Below the pieces are notes generated by a model. That model saw only the letters and a list, made by a program, of their open reading frames with translations, was not told the DNA's origin and did no database searches. A DNA stretch of 64,000 nucleotides from positions 243,538-307,537 of the forward strand of contig NZ_AJLE01000001.1 of the NCBI RefSeq assembly GCF_000296775.1. Direction: 5' to 3'. The position numbers and the translations under genes are program-made. The DNA comes from Sulfurovum sp. AR. GTDB taxonomy: Bacteria; Campylobacterota; Campylobacteria; Campylobacterales; Sulfurovaceae. Positions 17,930-24,914 of this stretch are shown one piece after another; within the stretch, counting starts at the first letter, position 1; each line of letters starts with the position of its first letter.

Positions 17930-18286
17930 ATGTTAACAGAAACAGAGTTAAATGAATTTCAAAATAAATTGCTAGACAGAAGAGTACAGATAGAAAAAAA
18001 CCTTAGAGGTACTAGCCTTGAGTTAGAAGGAATGAGAGAACTTGAGTTGAACGATGAAGGTGATTTTGCAGCTGCTTCTGCAGAAGCTGTGATAGATAGT
18101 GCAATTTTAGTACAACAACGCAAAGAATTAAACGAAATTGAACTTGCTTTAGATAAAATAAAAGCAGGAGTTTTCGGTATATGTGAAATGTGTGAGGATC
18201 CTATAGGCAGACGACGTCTAGAAGTAAAGAACTTTGCACGTTTTTGTATAACATGTCGAGAGATCACTGAAAAAGAGACGAAATAG
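17930..18286 (+). CDS. DksA/TraR-family zinc-finger protein
   Basis: A 118-residue protein with an N-terminal coiled-coil region and a C-terminal four-cysteine zinc finger (CEMCEDPIGRRRLEVKNFARFCITC). The tip region ELNDEGDFAAASAE resembles the acidic coiled-coil tip of DksA. It is the usual short form found in Campylobacterota. DksA proteins bind the RNA polymerase secondary channel and, with ppGpp, retune transcription. It follows rlmH directly, as often seen in this group. Confidence 0.88.
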   Translation: MLTETELNEFQNKLLDRRVQIEKNLRGTSLELEGMRELELNDEGDFAAASAEAVIDSAILVQQRKELNEIELALDKIKAGVFGICEMCEDPIGRRRLEVKNFARFCITCREITEKETK

Positions 18287-18400
18287 ATTTCCTATTTTAA
18301 AGTAACAGCTTAGGTGAACTCTCTGATAAAGGGAATATAGTGTTTACGTGGATATATAGCTTTACGCTATTTGCGTCGCTTATATAAATAAGGGGATAAA

Positions 18401-19447
18401 ATGAGACTTGCTCTGTATATTTTTGTTACTTTTGCGCTTATGGCAGTGATTGCTGCGTTTACTTATACGGTTAACCCGGACCATTATGCGATGGAATTGA
18501 TGGGAATCAATTTTAGTTTTCCAGTAGCAGTATGGATAGTTCTACCTATGCTGCTTTTATTCATCTTTACTCTGTTACATATGTTTATTTATGGTTTAAA
18601 AAATTATTTTATACTTAAAAAATGGCAAAAAGATGCCAGTACTTTAGAAGATGCTTTGTACTGGTCACTGATCAATGAGCCAAAAGAACAAAAGTATGGC
18701 TTGGATGCAGTGAGAAGCTCTGCATCACTTTTAGGTAAAGCATCCCTCGGCATTACTGATACTATAGAAGGTTTAACACCAAGACTTACACGTGTTGTCA
18801 ATATCATACAGAAAATAAAAAATGGTGAGTATGTCGACTTGAAAGAAGAAAAAATGAGTAAAGTCTTTGGTACTAATAACCCAATTTTGACACAGAATTA
18901 TCTGAACCGTCTACAATCTGATGATAAATTCATTGAAGATGTACTCAAAGCTGCAACACAATATCCTGAGGTAGTAAAAGCTAAAGCACTTGATTTGTTT
19001 GCCCGCAAAGAGAACTTTATAAAAGCCAGAAAATATGTAAAGGTTTTTGATACGAAAAGCTTTTTTACCATGCTTGAGAGAGTGACTGAAGAAAACAGAC
19101 TTGAATTTACACCTGAGATACTTTCAGAGTTTGTAGAGGCACTTGATATGGGTTGTCAAGACTATATTAAAATCGCTTCAGTGACTAAAAAATATTTTAA
19201 TCCAGATGAGAACTTGACAATTTTCAGAGGGTATCAACTTGAAAACCCTAAGGCACAAAATGCTTACCTTTATCTTCTGTTCGAATATGAATTATTGGAG
19301 CAAGTCGCAACCTACTTGAATGAACAAGAAGACCACGAATTTATGAAGTTCAGAGCACTCTGGGAACTCAAACAAGAGCACACCAAATATACATTAGAAG
19401 ATATTATCGATATACAAACCGTTTGTAATGAAACTAGACTTTACTAA
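18401..19447 (+). CDS. Conserved membrane protein of unknown function
   Basis: A 348-residue protein with two N-terminal membrane helices (about residues 3-23 and 41-65) and a long charged, helical cytoplasmic part. I recognise the general type as common in Campylobacterota next to dus, but no characterised domain. The helical body may be a repeat-like scaffold. It overlaps the dus gene by 20 bases, so both are co-translated or at least co-transcribed. Confidence 0.8.
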   Translation: MRLALYIFVTFALMAVIAAFTYTVNPDHYAMELMGINFSFPVAVWIVLPMLLLFIFTLLHMFIYGLKNYFILKKWQKDASTLEDALYWSLINEPKEQKYGLDAVRSSASLLGKASLGITDTIEGLTPRLTRVVNIIQKIKNGEYVDLKEEKMSKVFGTNNPILTQNYLNRLQSDDKFIEDVLKAATQYPEVVKAKALDLFARKENFIKARKYVKVFDTKSFFTMLERVTEENRLEFTPEILSEFVEALDMGCQDYIKIASVTKKYFNPDENLTIFRGYQLENPKAQNAYLYLLFEYELLEQVATYLNEQEDHEFMKFRALWELKQEHTKYTLEDIIDIQTVCNETRLY

Positions 19448-20381
19448 ACCCCTTTACGTCTTAGCCCCTCTAGCGGGCTTTACGGATCTCCCTTTTCGTT
19501 CCGTTGTCAAGAAATTCGGTGTCGACCTGACCATTTCAGAGATGATAAGCTCTAATGCCTTGGTCCATAACTCAAAGAAAACATTTCGTATGTTGGAGAA
19601 GAGTCCGATAGAAGACCCCTATGCTATCCAAATAGCGGGTTCTGATCTGGATGTCATTAAGCGCGCGGTGGAAATTATCAATGCCATAGATGGTATTACG
19701 ACGATCGATCTCAATTGTGGCTGTCCCGCACCCAAAGTAGTGAATAATCTTCAGGGATCATCCCTGCTTACAGATCTGCCCCAAATGGGTAAAGTGATAG
19801 AAACGATCAAAAAATACTCCAACAAAGAGTATACTTCAGTCAAGTTCCGTTTGGGATTTAATGAAAAAAACCATAAAGAGATAGCACATGTATGCCAGGA
19901 ATCCGGTGCAGACTACATCGCTGTACATGGAAGAACCAGGGCAGGCAGATACAAAGCAGCAGTAGATTATGATGCGATAGGGGAGGTAAAAGAAACCGTC
20001 TCGATACCAGTCATTGCCAACGGTGATATAGATTCTCCTGCCAAAGCGAAATGGGTACTGGAACATACAGGTGCAGACGGCATCATGATAGGACGTGCAG
20101 CGGTAGGCAAGCCATGGATATTCAAACAGATCAAAGAGGGCATGGAAGAGCCCACTTCCGAACTCATCAAAGAGGTCGTTTTAGAACATTTTGACCAAAT
20201 GATCAAACATTATGACAAGTATGGAGCGATCATTTTTAGAAAAAACCTTCATTCCTACTCAAAAGCGGGTTATCAAGGTGCTTCTGCATTTAGAAATGAT
20301 GTGAATCGTATAGAAGATCCAGAAGAGATGAGAGCAGTGATAGAAGCATTTTTTTCTCAGCCTTTTTTGCATGAAGTTTGA
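19428..20381 (+). CDS. dusB: tRNA-dihydrouridine synthase
   Basis: A 317-residue FMN barrel enzyme: LAPLAGFTDLPFRSVVKKFG at the N-terminus, DLNCGCPAPKVVNNLQGSSLL containing the catalytic Cys, VKFRLGF, AVHGRTRAGRYK and IGRAAVGKPWIF. It reduces uridines in the tRNA D-loop with NADPH. The overall pattern is closest to DusB, but paralogue assignment by eye is tentative. The ATG lies inside the end of the preceding membrane protein gene. Confidence 0.92.
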   Translation: MKLDFTKPLYVLAPLAGFTDLPFRSVVKKFGVDLTISEMISSNALVHNSKKTFRMLEKSPIEDPYAIQIAGSDLDVIKRAVEIINAIDGITTIDLNCGCPAPKVVNNLQGSSLLTDLPQMGKVIETIKKYSNKEYTSVKFRLGFNEKNHKEIAHVCQESGADYIAVHGRTRAGRYKAAVDYDAIGEVKETVSIPVIANGDIDSPAKAKWVLEHTGADGIMIGRAAVGKPWIFKQIKEGMEEPTSELIKEVVLEHFDQMIKHYDKYGAIIFRKNLHSYSKAGYQGASAFRNDVNRIEDPEEMRAVIEAFFSQPFLHEV

Positions 20382-20496
20382 TAGAGACTCAAACATCTGT
20401 CTATGTCGTTACTATACTATACGCTAAGTATAGCGAGATTAGTGTAAACATGATGAAAAATGTTATACTTCCAACTTAATTTTTGGAGCAGAGGAA

Positions 20497-21237
20497 ATGA
20501 TGATAGAACTTATATTCGTCGGTATTTTTATCGGTACGATGTCAGGCTTTTTTGGTATAGGTGGAGGAATGATCCTTGTACCTATACTTTTAGTGCTTGG
20601 TTTTGATACTAAAGATGCCATCGGTATCTCCATCATTCAAATGGTCTTTAGCTCTATTTACGGCTCATTTCTTAACTTCAGAAAAGGTTCTTTGATCATC
20701 GGTGAGGGGATCTTTGTCGGATTTGGAGGCTTTATAGGTGGATACATCGGCGGGTATGTCACACACTATATCTCAGATATCATCCTGCAGTTTCTCTTTC
20801 TTGGGCTGTTAATATTTGCTCTGTTCCGACTTTTTTTCTCACAGCATCATGAGGATGATGGAAAGAGTAAAACATTGAATAAAGCCTTGCTTTTTAGTAT
20901 TGGTCTTGGCATTGGGATATTTTCCATTACACTGGGTATCGGGGGGTCTATTATACTCACACCTCTTCTAGTAGGAGTATTGCATTACCCTATAAAAAAA
21001 GCGGTCAGTGCAGGGTTGTTCTTTGTAGTCTTCTCTTCGGTAGCCGGGATGATAAGCCGATTGAGCAGCGGGACGATAGACTTTAACAATGGTTTGATGG
21101 TCGCTGTAGCTTCACTGATCGGTGTAGCTATGGGTATCTGGCTTAAAGATCATGTGACTTCGAAACATCATAAGATGGCACTTTTAGCACTTTATATGTT
21201 CGCATTGATCATTTTGATAAAAAAAATGTGGTTCTGA
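20497..21237 (+). CDS. TauE/SafE-family anion permease
   Basis: A 246-residue protein with about 7-8 membrane helices and the duplicated family motif: GTMSGFFGIGGGMILVPILL near the N-terminus and LGIGIFSITLGIGGSIILTPLLV in the second half. Members export sulfite, sulfoacetate or other anions; substrate unknown here, although a sulfur-oxidising lifestyle would fit. A TATACT box at 20464-20469 and GGAG near 20485 suggest its own promoter and ribosome site. Confidence 0.88.
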   Translation: MMIELIFVGIFIGTMSGFFGIGGGMILVPILLVLGFDTKDAIGISIIQMVFSSIYGSFLNFRKGSLIIGEGIFVGFGGFIGGYIGGYVTHYISDIILQFLFLGLLIFALFRLFFSQHHEDDGKSKTLNKALLFSIGLGIGIFSITLGIGGSIILTPLLVGVLHYPIKKAVSAGLFFVVFSSVAGMISRLSSGTIDFNNGLMVAVASLIGVAMGIWLKDHVTSKHHKMALLALYMFALIILIKKMWF

Positions 21238-21464
21238 GTCGTATCTTTTATATAATTGATGACATAAAGGGTCCATTTAATCGCTATTTATCATTAAAAA
21301 TCCTCCTCCTAATATCTACTTTAAAGACGCTTTAAATCGCACGTTAAATCATCAATATAATTCATGATTATCCTCAAATATTTTCAATAATATTAATTAT
21401 AATAAAATCACTCAATTTATCATAAATACTGCAATTATTAAGTATTTGAAAAGATAGGTAGCTA
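21238..21464. other. Intergenic stretch with hairpin and repeated TTAAATCGC-like motifs
   Basis: No gene is visible between the permease and the riboswitch transcript. The stretch has a perfect 7-bp hairpin TTTAAAG/CTTTAAA (21320-21336, loop ACG). It also has near-repeats TTTAATCGC, TTTAAATCGC and GTTAAATC, and a long-range pair ATTGATGA (21255-21262) / TCATCAAT (21349-21356). It could be a terminator region or a small RNA. Confidence 0.3.
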
Positions 21465-21470
21465 TATACT
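21465..21470 (+). promoter_or_regulatory. -10 box of the riboswitch-led transcript
   Basis: TATACT at 21465-21470 lies about 20 bases before the aptamer, so a transcript starting near 21477 would begin just upstream of it. No good -35 hexamer is seen, as is common for sigma-70 promoters in Campylobacterota. Confidence 0.45.
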
Positions 21471-21486
21471 TCGCGCCCATATACCT

Positions 21487-21568
21487 TCATTGAAAAAGCT
21501 AAACCTATTGTGAGATAGGGGCAGAAAGCCATGGGTCTTATTTTTGAGATCGCCAGGTTACCATAGAT
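21487..21568 (+). promoter_or_regulatory. Cyclic-di-GMP-I (GEMM) type riboswitch aptamer
   Basis: The sequence follows the GEMM-I consensus block by block: AGCTAAACC (consensus GCAAACC), a short stem capped by the GNRA loop GTGA, GGGGCAGAAAGCC (consensus GGGACGCAAAGCC), GGTCT pairing with the following AGATC, and GCCAGGTTACC (consensus GGGTTACC). The two paired arms P2 and P3 form well: CTAT/ATAG-type and GGTCT/AGATC. P1 is weak by eye. It lies about 88 bases before the PAS gene start; I cannot identify a terminator or anti-terminator, so the direction of control is open. Confidence 0.8.
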
Positions 21569-21655
21569 TCTTACTATTCTTTTTCATTCAGTTATATTGT
21601 TTTCAACCTCTGTGCCGATAAAGGTCAGCATTATATTTTTACAAGGAGTTATCTT

Positions 21656-22174
21656 ATGAGCATGAAACCAATAGATCTAGAACACGAAGTTAAAAGTGTT
21701 GATATTGTTGTTTCAAAAGGAGATGCAGAAGGTAATATCACCTATGCAAATCCGATATTTTTTAAATTAGCAGGCTATACACAAGCAGAACTTTTAGACA
21801 AACCGCATTCAATTGTACGTCACCCGGATATGCCAAAAATTATTTTCAAATATTTATGGGATAGTCTCAAAGCAGGGAATGATGTCAAAGCATTTGTGAA
21901 AAATCTCTCTAAAGATGGAGGGTTTTATTGGGTATTCGCACATATAAAAGTTGCTACAAACCCAGATAAATCATTCAGAAATTATGTTTCAACCAGAAGA
22001 GGGATGTCCGCATCTGCAAGATCTGTGATCGAACCTTTATATAAAGAGTTGCTTGCTGCAGAAGAGAACGGTGGCATGGATGCATCTTTGGCACTCTTAG
22101 AAGCATTTTTAAAAGATCATGACGGAAGCTTAGCTACATTCAACGAAACCATGCAAAAAATTCAAAACAGTTAA
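21656..22174 (+). CDS. PAS-domain sensor protein (Aer-like N-terminal module, no output domain)
   Basis: A 172-residue protein made of one PAS domain (about 10-120): VVSKGDAEGNITYANPIFFKLAGYTQAELLDKPHSIVRHPDMPKIIFKYLWDSLKAG ... GFYWVFAHIKVA. The RHPDMP stretch is characteristic of Aer-type PAS domains that bind FAD and sense redox state. Instead of HAMP and signalling domains only a short helical tail follows, so it must act through partners. Start ATG at 21656 is preceded by AAGGAGTTATCTT. It is the first gene of the riboswitch-led run. Confidence 0.85.
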   Translation: MSMKPIDLEHEVKSVDIVVSKGDAEGNITYANPIFFKLAGYTQAELLDKPHSIVRHPDMPKIIFKYLWDSLKAGNDVKAFVKNLSKDGGFYWVFAHIKVATNPDKSFRNYVSTRRGMSASARSVIEPLYKELLAAEENGGMDASLALLEAFLKDHDGSLATFNETMQKIQNS

Positions 22175-22188
22175 TAGAAGGATAGACA

Positions 22189-22578
22189 ATGATCGAATTT
22201 GACCAATCAATGAAAAAATTACGTTCTGTAAACGGATATTTAGGATCTGCAGTATTGAACTTTTCTGGTGAAACACTTTATATGGATGAAGAGAACACAA
22301 GCGTAGATATCGCATATTCAGCAAGTATCTTTAATGATGCATTTAGAATGATCTCTGAATCTTCTTTGGACGTGGGGTTTGCTGATGCCTCTTTGGTAGA
22401 GTCCAGAACGGAAGATGGACATGTTTTCCTTATCAATAGTTCTGGAGATGCAGGCGGAGACAATTTTTCCAAACTTACAACGTTTGCCATTTTTAGGGAT
22501 GACGGGAATGTAGCCCTTGGAAAAATGATTATGGAGAAGACTGTACAAAGCATGTCTAAAGCCATGAATGAGCTGTAA
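22189..22578 (+). CDS. Roadblock/LC7-like small protein
   Basis: A 129-residue protein whose layout fits a roadblock/LC7 (MglB-like) domain: an initial helix (FDQSMKKLRSVNG), a hairpin (YLGSAVLNFSGETLYMD), a helix with FNDAFRMI, then strands (FLINSS, LTTFAIFRDDGNVALGKMIM) and a last helix. Bacterial roadblock proteins regulate Ras-like GTPases or act as sensory scaffolds; no GTPase gene is nearby. The assignment is by pattern only. It starts 14 bases after the PAS gene with AGAAGGAT before its ATG. Confidence 0.6.
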   Translation: MIEFDQSMKKLRSVNGYLGSAVLNFSGETLYMDEENTSVDIAYSASIFNDAFRMISESSLDVGFADASLVESRTEDGHVFLINSSGDAGGDNFSKLTTFAIFRDDGNVALGKMIMEKTVQSMSKAMNEL

Positions 22579-22585
22579 GCTCATT
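22567..22585 (+). terminator. Hairpin over the stop codon of the roadblock-like gene
   Basis: An 8-bp perfect stem AATGAGCT/AGCTCATT with loop GTA straddles the TAA, followed by TTATGG. It could attenuate transcription between the first two genes and the SixA-like gene; the U-tract is poor. Confidence 0.4.
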
Positions 22586-22670
22586 TATGGTCTACCGCAT
22601 CCTAATATGAAATCAAGTCTAAAAAGGTTTAGGTTTGGTTTTGTATTAAAATAGAGCATAGGAGTGGAGC

Positions 22671-23206
22671 ATCAAAACATTATATCTTATACGGCATGCA
22701 AAATCAGACTGGAGTGATGGGTCGCTTAGTGACTTTGAGAGAGGATTGAAAAAAAAGGTCATAAAGACCTTGATACGATCAGTTCATATATGTCTCTTCA
22801 GAGGTTGAAACCGGATCTTATTTTATCAAGTTTAGCACTCAGAGCACAGACTACGGCGGATCAACTAGGTAAAAAGATCGGTTATGAAGGTAGGATCCAT
22901 TATATGGAGGAACTTTATAATTCGCGTCCTGAAACGCTAATGAATATATTGACCCTTCAAGATGACAGCTATGAAACGATATTTTTAGTGGGACATAACC
23001 CGGAGTTGACTGAATTCGCAAATTTTTTGATAGAGACAAATTTCTCTAAACTCCCTACGTTGGGGGTATTGGCAATCAATCTAAATATAGACTCGTGGAA
23101 TGATATCAGTGAAAAGTGCGGTGAAATAGATTTTTTCATACAACCTAAACAGTTTAAGTACTATATGCCAAAACAGATACGCACAACACTGCCTCAAGAG
23201 AAATGA
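22671..23206 (+). pseudogene. SixA-like phosphohistidine phosphatase, split by a -1 frameshift
   Basis: Conceptual translation gives KTLYLIRHAKSDWSDGSLSD ... GLKKK, then in the next frame GHKDLDTISSYMSLQRLKPDLILSSLALRAQTTAD ... IFLVGHNPELTEFANFLI. This is a complete histidine phosphatase with the RHAKS catalytic motif and GHNPE. Two lesions are visible. The frames meet at a run of eight A (22749-22756), and one more A would join them. No ATG, GTG or TTG begins the first frame: an AGGAG (22660-22664) sits six bases before an ATC codon at 22671 where Met is expected. The zero-frame codons at the junction read A-AAA-AAG, a classical -1 slippery heptamer. So decay, sequencing error or recoding are all possible. 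Confidence 0.75.
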
Positions 23207-23227
23207 ATATAGAGAATAAGGAAGAGA

Positions 23228-24820
23228 ATGCAAGGTGATTTAAAGTCGAATTTTAAAACGATGGCTAACACTTTAAATAAATATGTTGAGTCAAAAGATT
23301 TAAACTATATAGAACAAATAGAAAAGCAATTTGAGTCACTTTTCAATGCCGAGGTTGTAAAGCTTTGGGCATATGATGATAAGAATGAAATGCTGCACTT
23401 AATTGAAAGTGGCGATCAAGAAGCTGTTTCTTTAGTACCAAGTCTAACAAAACAAGCCATCACTGGTAAGTCTCCTGTGATTTCGAATCATAGTACCAGT
23501 GATAAGTATTATACTCCTGAAATAGATAATCCCCTAGAGTTAAAAGTAAAAGCTTTAATGATCTTCCCTATTATAAAGGGTAAGCGGGTCATAGGGGTAT
23601 TACGTATATGGAGAGGCTTAAAGCAAAAAAAGATCTTTACCAGAAAAGATGAATCTATACTGAAATCATTTATGCCACTATTGACGAAATTGGTAGTGTG
23701 CGAAAAGATGGAAAAAGAAGAGATCATCGCATTTACAGATGACACTAAAGAGAATAAAGTTGTTTCTGATACTAAGTCTGTCGTAGCTCCAGAGACGAAA
23801 GATATACCAAGTAAAGTGAGCGATGAATTTACAGCACTGGAAAAGAAATTTGATGAGACTTTGGAAGAACTGGAGTTCTATAGAAAAAACGAAGCTGTAT
23901 ATAAAACCAAAATAGACAAATCTCAAAGTGAGCTAAAGAAATCAGAAGAAAAATGTAAGCAAATAGAAACATCTGCATTAGAACTTTCTTCTGAGATACA
24001 AGCCTATCAATCACAGATAAAAGAGTTAACCACACAACTCGAGATACTCAAAGAAGATCATGAACATTTAAAGCATGAGCTTAAGGAAGCTAATAAGAGT
24101 AATAATGTTCAAAACATCAAAGAAGAAAAATTAAAGAGGTCTTTGATAGAGAATAAGAGATTAGGAAAGCTCGATCAAAATATCGAATTTATACTTGAGG
24201 AAGTGCACCATCTTTTCGAAAAAAATGAGTATGCATATATGTTGTTTGAGCTATTGGTTTTTTCAATTGCCTCCCGAAAAGGTATGGAAGACTTGGAGGA
24301 AACATTAAGAAAAACAAAGTTGGTACCCGACATGCTAGAAGGGTATTATTTTAATGGAAACCTTAAGGTCCATAATGAAAAATGTATGATTCAAGATTTT
24401 GTGAAGAGCATAGAAAAGTATAAACATAACATTTTCCCGGAGATGATGGATTTTAATATTGTCGTAGAGAATGAGATTCCTGCATCTTTAGTATTTGATG
24501 CACCTAAAATACAGAGTATATTTCTACACCTTCTAATGGATCTTTATCAGTTTGCTGAACATAGCAAACCGGTAAATATACATTTTGCCTATAAAAATAA
24601 ATTTCTAACTATTGAGATTGGCAGTACTGTGTACCAAAAAAACAGTTTGTTCAAATCCGTGTTAAAACAAATGAAGTTAACCGGAAATGAAAAAGGGAGA
24701 CATGGCTTGCAATTAAGTATAAAGTTAATCAAAAGACTGAAAGGTGAAATAGAATCTGTGTATGAAGATGAATATTATAAATTTGTCTTTTCTGTTCCTG
24801 CTCAAGTGATAAAGATCTGA
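23228..24820 (+). CDS. GAF domain-coiled coil protein with degenerate histidine-kinase-like C-terminus
   Basis: A 530-residue protein. Residues 1-160 form a GAF-like domain (FNAEVVKLWAYDDKNEMLHLIESGD ... VKALMIFPIIKGKRVIGVLRIW). About 205-310 is a long charged coiled coil. The last 100 residues (HLLMDLYQFAEHSKPVNIHFAYKNKFLTIEIG ... GRHGLQLSIKLIKRLKGEIESV) look like a HATPase fold lacking clear N-box Asn and glycine-rich ATP-lid motifs, so kinase activity is doubtful. No phospho-acceptor His motif is obvious. It follows the SixA-like gene by 21 bases and ends the module. Confidence 0.7.
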   Translation: MQGDLKSNFKTMANTLNKYVESKDLNYIEQIEKQFESLFNAEVVKLWAYDDKNEMLHLIESGDQEAVSLVPSLTKQAITGKSPVISNHSTSDKYYTPEIDNPLELKVKALMIFPIIKGKRVIGVLRIWRGLKQKKIFTRKDESILKSFMPLLTKLVVCEKMEKEEIIAFTDDTKENKVVSDTKSVVAPETKDIPSKVSDEFTALEKKFDETLEELEFYRKNEAVYKTKIDKSQSELKKSEEKCKQIETSALELSSEIQAYQSQIKELTTQLEILKEDHEHLKHELKEANKSNNVQNIKEEKLKRSLIENKRLGKLDQNIEFILEEVHHLFEKNEYAYMLFELLVFSIASRKGMEDLEETLRKTKLVPDMLEGYYFNGNLKVHNEKCMIQDFVKSIEKYKHNIFPEMMDFNIVVENEIPASLVFDAPKIQSIFLHLLMDLYQFAEHSKPVNIHFAYKNKFLTIEIGSTVYQKNSLFKSVLKQMKLTGNEKGRHGLQLSIKLIKRLKGEIESVYEDEYYKFVFSVPAQVIKI

Positions 24821-24914
24821 TATTATCCATAGACTTTATGGGTATCAATGATACTTTGTTGTAAAATAACTTTTTTAATAGCCATCTATTAGGTGAAGTC
24901 AAACAGGGATAATT

